Assembly (NCBI GenBank): GCA_016794445.1
Contig: JAEUKC010000254.1
Coordinates: forward strand, 51,607-115,606
From: JADJMO01 sp016794445
Lineage (GTDB): Bacteria > Myxococcota_A > Polyangia > Polyangiales > JADJMO01
Length of the DNA: 64,000 nt
Direction: 5' to 3'
Shown here: one piece after another, positions 8,979-18,013 of the stretch
How the letters are laid out: every line of letters begins with the position of its first letter
How positions within the stretch are numbered: the first letter of the stretch is position 1
The notes under the pieces: generated by a model
Told to the model about the DNA's origin: nothing
Database searches by the model: none
What the model saw: only the letters and a program-made list of their open reading frames with translations
Position numbers and translations under genes: made by a program

Positions 8979-9440
8979 ATGACGGCGTTCGACCGCGACC
9001 GCGTGCTCGCCCTGATGGACCAGGGCTTCCGTCAGATGGTCCCGCACAACGCGGAGCTCGGGCTGCGCATGATCGACTGCGCGCCAGGCATGGCCGTGCT
9101 GGTCCTCCCCTGGAACGAGCGCCTGATCGGCAACCCCGAGAAGCGCGTGCTGCACGGCGGCGCGATCACCACGCTGGTCGACGCTTGCTGCGGCGCCTCG
9201 GTGTTCCTGCGCCTCGGCAACCCGACCCCGATCGCGACGCTCGATCTGCGCATCGACTACCTCAAGCCGGCGACGCCCGACCGCGACGTGGTCGCGCGCG
9301 CCGAGTGCTACCACAAGACCAAGAACGTCGCGTTCGTGCGCGCGGTCGCCTACCACGACGACCCGAGCGACCCGATCGCCTCGGCCGCGGCCACGTTCAT
9401 GCTCTCGACCAAGGGCAAGTCGGTGGTGCACCGCTCATGA
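8979..9440 (+). CDS. PaaI-type hotdog thioesterase (first of pair)
   Basis: Acyl-CoA thioesterase of the PaaI/4HBT hotdog family, probably hydrolysing small acyl-CoA or phenylacetyl-type thioesters. About 153 residues from the ATG at 8979 (an upstream in-frame GTG at 8961 is less likely). The signature HGGAITTLVDACCG contains the His-Gly-Gly turn and the acidic residue on the central helix. Conserved strands IATLDLRIDYLKPA and FVRAVAYHDD follow. First gene of a tightly coupled trio: its TGA overlaps the ATG of the next thioesterase (ATGA), which then abuts selO with no spacing. Confidence 0.88.
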   Translation: MTAFDRDRVLALMDQGFRQMVPHNAELGLRMIDCAPGMAVLVLPWNERLIGNPEKRVLHGGAITTLVDACCGASVFLRLGNPTPIATLDLRIDYLKPATPDRDVVARAECYHKTKNVAFVRAVAYHDDPSDPIASAAATFMLSTKGKSVVHRS

Positions 9441-9871
9441 GCCTGAAGGAGATCCTCGAGTCGGCCCGCGAGCGCGGGGACTTCTCGGCGTTCGTCGACG
9501 CGATCCCCTACGCGCGGTTCCTAGGGCTCACCGTGCGACGCGAGGGCGAGTCGCTGATCACCACCATGACGTTCTCGCCGATGCTCGTCGGCAACGCGAC
9601 CATCCCCGCGCTGCACGGTGGGACGATCGGGGGACTCGTCGAGTCGGCGGCGGTGTTCCAGCTGCTCTACGAGGCCGACCAGCTCGTGCTGCCGAAGATC
9701 ATCAACGTCACCGTCGACTACCTGCGCTCGGCGCGCGCGGTCGACACCCACGCGACCGGGATCATCACCAAGCAGGGCCGAAGGGTGACGAGCGTGCGCG
9801 CCGTCGCCTGGCAAGAGGACCGCGACAAGCCGATCGCCACGGCGAGCGCGCACTACCTGGTCGGGGCCTGA
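9437..9871 (+). CDS. PaaI-type hotdog thioesterase (second of pair)
   Basis: A 144-residue hotdog-fold thioesterase that starts at the ATG overlapping the previous stop. The motif LHGGTIGGLVESAAVFQLL corresponds to the HGG/acidic helix of PaaI enzymes, with Glu instead of Asp. It also has INVTVDYLRSARAVDTHA and a C-terminal strand IATASAHYLVG. Only distantly alike to its upstream neighbour, so the two could form a heteromeric enzyme or act on different chain lengths. Translational coupling to both sides is expected from the four-base overlap and the zero-base junction with selO. Confidence 0.88.
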   Translation: MSLKEILESARERGDFSAFVDAIPYARFLGLTVRREGESLITTMTFSPMLVGNATIPALHGGTIGGLVESAAVFQLLYEADQLVLPKIINVTVDYLRSARAVDTHATGIITKQGRRVTSVRAVAWQEDRDKPIATASAHYLVGA

Positions 9872-11245
9872 GTGTACCGGCCGAGCAAGGCGCACGCGGC
9901 GCTCGGCCCCGCGTTCTACGACGAGGTCACCCCCGCGCGGTTCCCGCTGCACGTGGAGCGGTTCTGGAACGCGCGCTGGGCCGAGCGCGTGGGGCTCGGT
10001 GGTCTAGATCGCGAGAAGCACCTCGCGCGCCTCGCGCCGCTCGAAGGCAGCCTCGAGAGGCCCCTCGCCCTCCGCTACCACGGGCACCAGTTCGACAACT
10101 ACAACCCTGCCCTCGGCGACGGCCGGGGGTTCCTCCACGCGCAGCTCCTCGACGATCGAGGCCGCCTCCTCGACCTCGGCACCAAGGGCAGCGGCCAGAC
10201 CCCGTGGTCGCGCGGGGGCGACGGGCGCCTCACGCTCAAGGGCGGCGTGCGCGAGGTGCTGGCGACCGAGATGCTCGAGGCGCTCGGGGTCTACACGTCG
10301 AAGACGTTCTCGCTGTTCGAGACGGGCGAAGAGCTGTTCCGCGGCGACGAACCCTCGCCGACCCGATCCTCGATCCTCGTGCGCCTCTCGCACTCGCACG
10401 TGCGCATCGGCACGTTCCAGCGGCTCGCCTACGAGAACGACAAGGCCTCGCTCGGTCGCCTCGTCGAGCACTGCCTCGCGCACTACGTGAAGGAGCCGAC
10501 GGAGCTTGTCGCGCCGGTCGCGCTGCTCGCGCACGTGGTCGAGGAGAGCGCGCGCCTCGCGGCCCAGTGGATGGTCGCCGGGTTCGTGCACGGCGTGCTC
10601 AACAGCGACAACATGAACGTGACGGGCGAGAGCTTCGACTACGGCCCGTGGCGGTTCTTGCCGCGGTACGACCCGGCGTTCACCGCGGCGTACTTCGACC
10701 ACGGCGGGCTCTACTGCTACGCGCGGCAGCCGCAGGCCGTGATGAACAACCTCCTGCGGCTCGCCCGCGCAATCGCGCTGCTCGAGCCGATGGCCTCGCT
10801 CGAGCCGGTGCTCTCGCGGTTCGAGGCGCGCTTCTCGGCGCACGTCGCGAAGGCATGGATCGGTCGCCTCGGCCTGCGCTCGCGCGACCCTGACCAGGAC
10901 CTGGCGCTGGTAGAGGTGTGCTTCGACTTCCTCGACCGCACCCGGATGGGGCTGGACGAGCTCTGCTTCGACTTCTTCGGCGGACCGGCCAGCACCGCGC
11001 GCGCGTTCGACGGTCCCCGCGGCCGCCTCTACCGCGAGGCCGGTCCGCTCACCGACGCCCTCGACGCCTACGAGCCGGTCGCCGACCGCCTCGCGGATCC
11101 CTACTTCCAGCGCAAGGATCCCTGCACCATGCGCATCGACGAGGTGGAGGCGATCTGGCTCCCCATCGCCGAGCGCGACGACTGGACGCGTTTCCAGGCG
11201 AAGATCGCGGAGGTTCGCGCCCTGGGCCAGGTGTACGCGGGCTAG
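9872..11245 (+). CDS. selO: Protein adenylyltransferase SelO (YdiU/UPF0061)
   Basis: Pseudokinase-fold enzyme that transfers AMP from ATP to Ser/Thr/Tyr of other proteins, linked in E. coli to oxidative stress. The 457-residue protein has the family signatures: YHGHQFDNYNPALGDGRG at 69-86, LGTKGSGQTPWSRGGDGR at 102-119 (nucleotide-binding K105) and the catalytic loop HGVLNSDNMNVTG at 240-252 (D246, N247) followed by FDYGP (D256). It is slightly shorter than E. coli SelO (about 478). The GTG at 9872 directly follows the stop of the second thioesterase, so the three genes form one translationally coupled operon. The family call is firm. Confidence 0.95.
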   Translation: MYRPSKAHAALGPAFYDEVTPARFPLHVERFWNARWAERVGLGGLDREKHLARLAPLEGSLERPLALRYHGHQFDNYNPALGDGRGFLHAQLLDDRGRLLDLGTKGSGQTPWSRGGDGRLTLKGGVREVLATEMLEALGVYTSKTFSLFETGEELFRGDEPSPTRSSILVRLSHSHVRIGTFQRLAYENDKASLGRLVEHCLAHYVKEPTELVAPVALLAHVVEESARLAAQWMVAGFVHGVLNSDNMNVTGESFDYGPWRFLPRYDPAFTAAYFDHGGLYCYARQPQAVMNNLLRLARAIALLEPMASLEPVLSRFEARFSAHVAKAWIGRLGLRSRDPDQDLALVEVCFDFLDRTRMGLDELCFDFFGGPASTARAFDGPRGRLYREAGPLTDALDAYEPVADRLADPYFQRKDPCTMRIDEVEAIWLPIAERDDWTRFQAKIAEVRALGQVYAG

Positions 11246-11317
11246 AGCGGATGTGGTTGACGCATGGCGACGAAACGTTTGCTTGAAAGCGTTGGTCGCT
11301 CGTACACAATCGGGGGA

Positions 11318-13171
11318 ATGCAACGCTTCCCCTTTCTCCGCTTCGTGGCGCTCGGCGCCGTGGTCTGCAGCTCGGTCGGCTTCGTGGCCTGCGCCACCGG
11401 GTCGTCGGGTGACGTCGACATCATCCCTGGTGACGGCGGGGCAGACGGGAGCACGGACGACACGGGCGGTGGCGACACCGGCGGAGGGGACACCGGCGCG
11501 CCGACGGACGGCGGCGACACCGGCACGACGACGGACGGCGGAGACGGTGGCGGCGACACGGGCACGGTCGCGGAGACCGGCGACGGTGGCGACGGCAGCA
11601 CCTGCGCGGCGGGCTGTCCCGTGGGCAAGTGGGACATCGACGGCGACCCGCTGACCGGCGAGTGCGGCTGCGAGTACGCCTGCGTGAAGAAGGGCACCAC
11701 GGATCCGATCGACGACAAGTACACGGACGACAACTGCGACGGCAGCGACGGCGTGGTCGAGAAGTGCATCTACGTGACCCCGAGCACAGCGGGCGACGAC
11801 GCGAACTCGGGCACTCGCGTGAAGCCGATGAAGACGATCACGGCCGCGATCGCCAAGGCGAAGGCCACGGGTGTGCCCGCGGTCTGCCTCGGCGGCGGCA
11901 CGTACACCGGCCTCGTGCAGATGGAGAGTGGAATCTCGCTGTACGGTGGGTTCGACGAGAGCGATCCCTCGTTCAAGTTCAAGCGGTCGGCCGCGGCCAC
12001 GTCCACGCTGGTGAACGCGGGCACCGTGGTCTACGCGCCGAACGTCGATGCAGAGACCCACCTCGAGGGACTCAACATCACGGCCAACGCGCCGGTCGGC
12101 ATCGGCGCCAGCGCGTACGGCGTTCGCCTCGGCGGTGGGACGGCCACGTTCTACGTCCGCTACAACAGGATCACCGTCGCCGGGGGCACGGCCGGTTCTG
12201 ACGGAGCCATCGGAGCCGATGGGACGAACGGTGCAGATGGAGTGAAGGGCTTGGACGGCCTGTCCAACGACTCTGGCGGAAGGACGGGCGGGACCGCCCC
12301 AACCTCTCCTTGCGGAGCTCAGGGCGGAACAGGTGGGACCGGTGGCTATTCCACTGGAGCCGGCGCCGGTGGTTCAGCGGGCTTCGGTGGGACATCCGGT
12401 GGGACTGCTGGCTCAGCAGCGGGCAGCTGCACGAGTTCAGCTGGTGCTGGCGGGCCCGGTGGCAGCATCGTGACAACGGGTGGCAGTGGAAGCCCAGGCG
12501 GAACCAGCAGCGGTCTCGGAACACTCGACTCTGCAGGCATCTACCTCGCGCCGTATGCACCCAAAGGCAACGATGGGGCACCTGGTGCCGGCGGCGGCGG
12601 GGGCGGCGGCGGCGGGGGCCGGCGGAGCGATGGCAGCATATTCTGCCTCGGCCTGTTCGGCACCGCCCAGCTGGGGGGCGGAGGCGGAGGCTCGGGAGGC
12701 AACGGCGGTTGCGGCGGTAAGGGTGGCGGGGGCGGCCAGGGTGGCGGCGGGAGCTTTGGCATCACCGCCGCGGGCGGGACCCTGGTCGTGGACCTCTGCG
12801 ACATCAACGTCGGCAAGGGAGCGAAGGGCGGCGACGGCAAGGCCGGTGGTGGTGGTGGCCTCGGCGGTGCCGGCGGTCCCGGCGGTGCGGGCTACAAGGG
12901 AGGCTCACCTGCCGGCGGAAACGCGGGCGGAGGAGGCAACGGCGGTCAGGGTGCAGGTGGCGGCACAGGCGGGCCAGGATCTGGCGGCGTCGGTGGTCCC
13001 AGCGCGTGCGTCGGCAGCTCTTCGAGCGCCAGCATCACGTTCAGCGTTGGTCTGGGCAAGAACTCCTGCGTGAATGGTGGCGGCGGTCCCGGAGGAGTCG
13101 GCGGCTCGAATGGGACCACGAGCGGCGCGGGCGGGCCGACAGGCGGGTCCGGCTCGGCGCTGTCCCTCTGA
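11318..13171 (+). CDS. Collagen-like Gly-rich surface lipoprotein with beta-helix-type domain
   Basis: Start at the ATG at 11318 (GGGGGA immediately upstream). The signal peptide ends at FVAC, with C25 as the probable lipidated cysteine. Residues about 30-95 are a Gly/Asp/Thr-rich spacer. Residues about 105-290 resemble DUF1565/parallel beta-helix surface proteins (motif TPSTAGDDANSGTR, then KPMKTITAAIAKAK, which suggests repeated coils). From about residue 288 to the end, over 300 residues are dominated by Gly with interspersed Ala, Ser and Thr, in irregular GG-x units similar in style to collagen-like or PGRS-type domains. Cell-surface location is inferred. It ends two bases before the convergent kelch gene. 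Function unknown; probably adhesion or surface structure. Confidence 0.8.
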   Translation: MQRFPFLRFVALGAVVCSSVGFVACATGSSGDVDIIPGDGGADGSTDDTGGGDTGGGDTGAPTDGGDTGTTTDGGDGGGDTGTVAETGDGGDGSTCAAGCPVGKWDIDGDPLTGECGCEYACVKKGTTDPIDDKYTDDNCDGSDGVVEKCIYVTPSTAGDDANSGTRVKPMKTITAAIAKAKATGVPAVCLGGGTYTGLVQMESGISLYGGFDESDPSFKFKRSAAATSTLVNAGTVVYAPNVDAETHLEGLNITANAPVGIGASAYGVRLGGGTATFYVRYNRITVAGGTAGSDGAIGADGTNGADGVKGLDGLSNDSGGRTGGTAPTSPCGAQGGTGGTGGYSTGAGAGGSAGFGGTSGGTAGSAAGSCTSSAGAGGPGGSIVTTGGSGSPGGTSSGLGTLDSAGIYLAPYAPKGNDGAPGAGGGGGGGGGGRRSDGSIFCLGLFGTAQLGGGGGGSGGNGGCGGKGGGGGQGGGGSFGITAAGGTLVVDLCDINVGKGAKGGDGKAGGGGGLGGAGGPGGAGYKGGSPAGGNAGGGGNGGQGAGGGTGGPGSGGVGGPSACVGSSSSASITFSVGLGKNSCVNGGGGPGGVGGSNGTTSGAGGPTGGSGSALSL

Positions 13172-13173
13172 AG

Positions 13174-14646
13174 TCAGGGCACGAAGACTCCGCCGGTAGA
13201 CAGGGCGGCTGCGGCACAATCCCAGCCGCCCCACACCACCACGAAGTCCTTCGTGTCGACCACGGATCCGACCCCGCGCGCAGCCGGCTCGTTGTCGTTC
13301 GACATCGCCGACCACTTTCCGACGATTCGATCGAAGACCGCGCCGCCAGCAGCGGGCGCGAGCTTGTCGAGTTTGCCGGTCTTCCCGTCGTTGCAGCCAG
13401 ACCACATCCAGCAGCGTTCGCCTCGACACCACGTGGCCGGCAACACGCGGGCTGGTGGATCGAGTAGCGCGCCCTCGAGTGCGACGATGGACGTCCAGCC
13501 AGACGACGTCCACCAGGCGCCATCGTTCTGGAGTTCGACCGAACCGCTCAGCGTGAATCCGCCGAAGACGAAAACACTCTTCGGACCGACTGTGATGCCG
13601 GGCAGGTCTCTGATCGGGCCCGAATACGGTTCGATCTTTCGCCAGAGGCCGGTCGTCGGATTGAAGGCCGCACCATCTCGCGCACCCGTGATCTCGCCGA
13701 TAGTGCCACCGAACACGACGAACTCGTCCCCTGTCCACGTCGCCGCGGGATTGCTGCGTCCGTCGATTGGCGCCGCTGGCAACGTCGACCACGTGTCAGT
13801 GCCGGGATCATAGATGGCACCATCCGCGAGCATGTCCGAGGCAACTCCACTGTGACCGCCCCAGACGATCATCTTGCTCCCGGTCCACACTGCCGCGTGG
13901 CTGTGGCGCGCCTTCAGAGGACTCGCCGCCATCGAGACCCACTCGTCGCGGACAGCGACATAGCGAGCTCCCGTATTTCGTGTGGGCGGCGAGCCGCTGA
14001 TGACCTGTCCACCCCAAACGATGACATCGACACCGGTGGCAACGGCCGAAGCACCGACGCGCGCCGCGAGCTCCGTCGGAGCCTTCGCGATCATCTTCCA
14101 GGTGTTGGTCTTGAGATTCCAGCGCGCACCGTCGGAGTAGTACGCGTCGCCGCTCCCATTCGAGCCGCCCCACACAAAGTACTCGGTATCGGTCCAGGTT
14201 TGCGCGGCTCGCCAGCGCCCCACGAACCCTGCGGGCGGGTCGGCCATCTTCGACCACCCCTTCGGCATCGCGCACACCTCAGGGCCCCAGCTGCACGTCG
14301 CGGAGCACGTGCGCGAACGCCTCTCGAGCGCCTTGTCGCACGCGGGCGCGGCGACGGCCTCCGTCGTCCCCACCGCGCACTCCCCCTCGGCTTCGCACGC
14401 ACCCCACCCGCCGAACGTGCCGTCCGGCTGACACGTGCGCTTGCGTGTCCCGCACTTCCCACACGCCTCCGAAGTCGGCCCCGCGCAGCTCGTCTCACCG
14501 ACCTCGCCGGCATCACCACCATCCGCGCACACCGGCGAAGACGGCCGGATGTCGCAGCAGCGCTCCGGATGGAGATCGCACTCCGCCGCGTACTCCGACG
14601 TCCCGCAGCCGACGATCCCGAATACCACTAGGAACATGACTCGCAT
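13174..14646 (-). CDS. Kelch-like beta-propeller lipoprotein (paralogue A)
   Basis: A 490-residue surface lipoprotein. The start at the ATG at 14646 gives MRVMFLVVFGIVGC, a good lipobox with C14. A Cys-rich segment to about residue 115 (CCDIRPSSPVCADGG, then CGKCGTRKRTC) precedes a propeller of kelch/galactose-oxidase style, with repeated strands such as WTGSKMIVWGG, WTGDEFVVFGG and VGPKSVFVFGG; six are visible. Fourteen bases downstream of the stop of paralogue B and transcribed with it and the PEGA protein. The N-terminal halves of the two paralogues are nearly identical in DNA, the propellers less so. Ligand or partner unknown. Confidence 0.85.
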   Translation of the reverse strand: MRVMFLVVFGIVGCGTSEYAAECDLHPERCCDIRPSSPVCADGGDAGEVGETSCAGPTSEACGKCGTRKRTCQPDGTFGGWGACEAEGECAVGTTEAVAAPACDKALERRSRTCSATCSWGPEVCAMPKGWSKMADPPAGFVGRWRAAQTWTDTEYFVWGGSNGSGDAYYSDGARWNLKTNTWKMIAKAPTELAARVGASAVATGVDVIVWGGQVISGSPPTRNTGARYVAVRDEWVSMAASPLKARHSHAAVWTGSKMIVWGGHSGVASDMLADGAIYDPGTDTWSTLPAAPIDGRSNPAATWTGDEFVVFGGTIGEITGARDGAAFNPTTGLWRKIEPYSGPIRDLPGITVGPKSVFVFGGFTLSGSVELQNDGAWWTSSGWTSIVALEGALLDPPARVLPATWCRGERCWMWSGCNDGKTGKLDKLAPAAGGAVFDRIVGKWSAMSNDNEPAARGVGSVVDTKDFVVVWGGWDCAAAALSTGGVFVP

Positions 14647-14660
14647 GGGACCTCGACAAT

Positions 14661-16115
14661 CTAGGGCATATACACGGCGCCGTCGTTCGACGGCGCCGCG
14701 TCCGGTCGCAGGCCCGCGAACACGATCTCGTACCCATCGGCCTCGACGACGGTCGAAAAGCATCGTGGGGTCGGCTCGTTGGTCTTGTCCATGGCGGCCC
14801 ACGAAGTCCCATCGAACGAGGCTCCACCGCCGAGGCCGCGGAGCTTGGCGAGGCTACCGGTCTTGTCATCGGTGCAGCCGGACCACGCCCAGCACCTGGA
14901 GCCGCGACACCAGGTCGCCGGACTGATGCGAGCGGGGTTGGGGAGGACGGCCGCGGCGAGAGCGATCGTCTTCGTCCACCCTTTGCTGGTCTCGAAGAGG
15001 AGCGCGTCGTCCATGAGCTCGAACGAGCCGGACAGGCTGACACCTCCCATCGAGAAGAGGCCGCCAGCGCGGAGCGCCACGCCGGGAAGCGTTCGGGTCG
15101 CGGGCGCGGCGTCGAGCTTCTTCCACGTCATCGTCGTCGGGTTGAACGAAGCGGCTTCGTTCGACCACAGCACCTCGGTCTGCGCACCACCGAAGACGAT
15201 GGCCTCGCTGCCGGTCCAGACCATGGCGGGCGCGACACGCGCGCCGACCGGCGCGGGAGGCAGCATCGTCCACCCGTCGGTCACTGGATCGTACAGAGCA
15301 CCGTCCGCGAACGCACCACCCTTCACGCCGCTGAAGCCGCCCCACACGAGCATCTTCGACCCGGTCCAGACGGCTCGGTGGTCGTACCGGGCGGCGAGCG
15401 GGCTCGCTGCGATGGGCGTCCACTTGTCGGAGACCGGGGCGTATGCGGCGCCCGTGTTCTTCGCACCCGTGCTGGTATCGCCACCCCAGACGATGACCGC
15501 CAATCCCGTCGCCACCGCGGTGGCCGAGCTCCGCGCACCGATCTCCACAGGAGGCGCAGCGACCGCCTTCCACGTGTTGCTCTTGGGGTTCCATCGCGCC
15601 CCATCGCCGAGCGGCGCGCCCTTGTCGTCGACACCGCCGAAGACGAAGTACTCACTGCCCGTCCACGCCTGCGCGTGACTCGAGCGCCCCGCGAACCCTG
15701 CGGGCGGGTCGGCCATCTTCGACCACCCCTTCGGCATCGCGCACACAGCGGCGCCCCAGCTGCACGTCGCAGAGCACGTGCGCCAACGCTTCTCGAGCGC
15801 CTTGTCGCACGCGGGCGCCGCGACGGCCTCCGTCGTCCCCGCCGCGCACTCCCCCTCGGCTTCGCACGCGCCCCACGCGCCGAACGTGCCGTCCGGCTGA
15901 CACGCGCGATTGCGGGTCCCGCACTTGCCGCACGCCTCCGACGTGGGCCCCGTGCAGCCCGTCTCGCCGACCTCGCCGGCATCACCGCCGTCTGCGCAGA
16001 CGGGCGAAGACGGCCGGATGTCGCAGCACCGCTCTGGGTACAGATCGCACTCCGCTGCGTACTCCGACGTCCCGCAGCCGAGCAACCCCACGAAGCACAG
16101 AACCCTCGCGCGCAT
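14661..16115 (-). CDS. Kelch-like beta-propeller lipoprotein (paralogue B)
   Basis: A 484-residue tandem paralogue of the downstream kelch protein. The N-terminus MRARVLCFVGLLGC places the lipidated Cys at 14. The Cys-rich leader is shared almost word for word with paralogue A (DLYPERCCDIRPSSPVCADG here, DLHPERCCDIRPSSPVCADG there). The propeller strands include WTGSEYFVFGG, WTGSKMLVWGG and WTGSEAIVFGG. Three bases separate its start from the stop of the PEGA gene, so the order is PEGA, kelch B, kelch A in one operon. Likely outer-leaflet or secreted; function unknown. Confidence 0.85.
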   Translation of the reverse strand: MRARVLCFVGLLGCGTSEYAAECDLYPERCCDIRPSSPVCADGGDAGEVGETGCTGPTSEACGKCGTRNRACQPDGTFGAWGACEAEGECAAGTTEAVAAPACDKALEKRWRTCSATCSWGAAVCAMPKGWSKMADPPAGFAGRSSHAQAWTGSEYFVFGGVDDKGAPLGDGARWNPKSNTWKAVAAPPVEIGARSSATAVATGLAVIVWGGDTSTGAKNTGAAYAPVSDKWTPIAASPLAARYDHRAVWTGSKMLVWGGFSGVKGGAFADGALYDPVTDGWTMLPPAPVGARVAPAMVWTGSEAIVFGGAQTEVLWSNEAASFNPTTMTWKKLDAAPATRTLPGVALRAGGLFSMGGVSLSGSFELMDDALLFETSKGWTKTIALAAAVLPNPARISPATWCRGSRCWAWSGCTDDKTGSLAKLRGLGGGASFDGTSWAAMDKTNEPTPRCFSTVVEADGYEIVFAGLRPDAAPSNDGAVYMP

Positions 16116-16118
16116 GAC

Positions 16119-17093
16119 TCAGAACCTCCCCTGGAGAGCGAGCCCGTAGGTGCCGTTGCCGACCAGCGGCGTGGCCATCGCCGACTTCTTCCCGGTGTCC
16201 GCGGTGCCCCACAGGATGAACCCCGTGCCGATCGCCACGAGGGCCACGCCCGCGCTCACGAAGCCGGTCGTGCGCCACGCGGTCACCGCGCCGGCGCCGG
16301 CCGCGCTCTCGTCGCAGCCGAATCCCTTCTGCGCCGCGCAGTTCTTCTCCACCGACGACTGCGCCGAGGTCATGAAGAAGTACGACCCGACCGCCACCAC
16401 CGTGAAGACGCCACCGATCACGAACGGGATCACCGCGCGTCGCGCGCCGCTCGAGGGCGGATCATCGACCGGCTTCGGCGCGGGCGCCGGCGCAGGTGTC
16501 GTGGGCGTGGGGACCGAGACGTTCGCGACCGGCGGGGCCGGCGGCACCACCGAGGTGTCGATCTCCACCTCGAGCGCCTGCGAGTCCTGCAGAGTGATCT
16601 TCTGCTTGAAGATCTCCTTGCCTCCGCGGGACGCCACGACCAGGTGCGCGCCCGGGTTCACCGGCACCGTCACCGGTGGGCCGATCGGCTTGCCGTCGAG
16701 CGTGACCCACGCGTCCTGTGCGCTCGACGTGGCCATGCGCACGGTGAGCTTGGGCATCCGCGCGCGGATGTCGTCGAGGTCGCCCTGCGCCGTCGCCCGC
16801 AGCGCATCGGCCGCCGGGTCCTTCACGAGCACCGAGAGGATCACCTCGGCCTCGACGAACTTGCCGAGCCGCACGAGCAGACCGGCGCGCTTGAGGCGCG
16901 TGTACACGTTCTGCTTCCCCTCGGGGATCTGGTCGAGCAGCGTGAGCGCCTTCTCGTACTCCTCGCCCTTCTCCGCCTCGAGCACTTCCTTGTACTTCGC
17001 CTCGTAGCCAGGGGGGGCGCCCTTGGGCGCGGCGGCGAAGGCGACCGAAGGCGCGAGCGCGAGACACAGCAGCAGACACGACAGCGGACGCAT
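16119..17093 (-). CDS. Secreted TPR/PEGA-like membrane protein
   Basis: A 324-residue protein from the ATG at 17093, with GGGGGA about seven bases upstream. The signal peptide ends at VAFA. Residues about 25-110 are TPR-like helices (YEKALTLLDQIPEGKQNVYT). Next comes a PEGA-type beta domain (WVTLDGKPIGPPVTVPVNPG) followed by KQKITLQDSQALEVEID. A Pro-rich linker leads to two C-terminal hydrophobic segments (PFVIGGVFTVVAVGSYFF and SAGVALVAIGTGFILWG). This architecture recurs in myxobacteria and is thought to sit in the envelope. First gene of the operon with the two kelch lipoproteins; divergent from a Cys-rich lipoprotein gene across 184 bases. Confidence 0.8.
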   Translation of the reverse strand: MRPLSCLLLCLALAPSVAFAAAPKGAPPGYEAKYKEVLEAEKGEEYEKALTLLDQIPEGKQNVYTRLKRAGLLVRLGKFVEAEVILSVLVKDPAADALRATAQGDLDDIRARMPKLTVRMATSSAQDAWVTLDGKPIGPPVTVPVNPGAHLVVASRGGKEIFKQKITLQDSQALEVEIDTSVVPPAPPVANVSVPTPTTPAPAPAPKPVDDPPSSGARRAVIPFVIGGVFTVVAVGSYFFMTSAQSSVEKNCAAQKGFGCDESAAGAGAVTAWRTTGFVSAGVALVAIGTGFILWGTADTGKKSAMATPLVGNGTYGLALQGRF

Positions 17094-17277
17094 TGGCTTT
17101 CCCCCGTGGTCGACACGTGCCGACCCGCGGTTGCGCGAATAGCGCACAAGCCCGGCATCGGCCATCGGACCCGCCAGCGGTGGCGCGGCCGAATGCCACT
17201 GGCACACGCGGCACACTCACAAATTCCCCAGTTTCCGCTTGCGCCCGGCTGGCCCAGTCGTTGCTGAGCCATGTGCC

Positions 17278-17934
17278 ATGCGTACCCTCGTCCTCGCCCT
17301 CGCGTTCCTCGTCGGCTGTGGCGCCAAGACCTCCGAGACCAACCCCGACGACGGCGGAACCGATGGAGGGAGCGACACGCCGACCAGCGACGCCGCGATC
17401 GACGTCGGTGTCGATCTCACGTTCTGCACGGGGGCCGGTCAGTGCGCGGTGACGCCCATCACGTGTTGCGGCACGTGCAGCTCGCCGACGCTGGGCGACA
17501 CCAAGGCGGTCCGCAAGGACAAGGTCGCCGTCGATCGCTCGCTCACGTGCGGTCCGACCCCGCCCCCCTGTCCCGGCTGCGCGGTCATGAAGCTCGACGA
17601 CAGCATCCAGGCCGTCTGTCGCTTCGGCGGTGGGGGTGGCGGTGGGGGCGCGCCCGCGGGCAGGTGCACCGCGATCGACGTGCGCACCGAGCCGGTGTCC
17701 GCGTGCGAGACCGACGCCGACTGCGTCCTTCGCTCGAGCGGCTGCTGTGAGGAGTGCGCGCCGACGCGCGATCAGATCATCGCGATCAACACCAAGGCCG
17801 TACCGAGCTGGCGCGCCGAGGTGTGCGTGGGCGACGAGGTCTGCTCGCGGTGCCTGAGCAAGCCGCCGCCCGGCATCGCGGCCACGTGCGATCCGGCGAC
17901 CCGGCACTGCCGCGTCGTCGACCTGCTCGACTGA
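17278..17934 (+). CDS. Cys-rich lipoprotein with internal duplication
   Basis: A 218-residue protein from the ATG at 17278. MRTLVLALAFLVGC is a clear lipobox (C14), then a Gly/Asp/Thr spacer. Two Cys units share spacing: QCAVTPITCCGTCSSPT and DCVLRSSGCCEECAPT, each followed by a short helix ending near NTK or RKDK, separated by a Gly-rich linker and a CPGC segment. This looks like an internal duplication of about 110 residues that forms disulphide modules. No known domain recognised. The same spacer style occurs in the neighbouring surface lipoproteins. Outer-surface location is inferred; function unknown. Confidence 0.75.
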   Translation: MRTLVLALAFLVGCGAKTSETNPDDGGTDGGSDTPTSDAAIDVGVDLTFCTGAGQCAVTPITCCGTCSSPTLGDTKAVRKDKVAVDRSLTCGPTPPPCPGCAVMKLDDSIQAVCRFGGGGGGGGAPAGRCTAIDVRTEPVSACETDADCVLRSSGCCEECAPTRDQIIAINTKAVPSWRAEVCVGDEVCSRCLSKPPPGIAATCDPATRHCRVVDLLD

Positions 17935-18013
17935 CGCACCACGTCGCCACGAACCAGCAGATTCGCACGCACGTTCTTCACCGCGACGGTACGTTTCTCG
18001 CTACGGAGGAAAC

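Noticed and set aside
12180..13171. Simple sequence repeat expansion
   Set aside because: The Gly-rich DNA has no fixed period and keeps frame, so it is a coding domain.
17200..17220. Sigma54-type -24/-12 promoter upstream of the Cys-rich lipoprotein
   Set aside because: TGGCAC is present but the following GC is one base too close and the TTGC half is missing.
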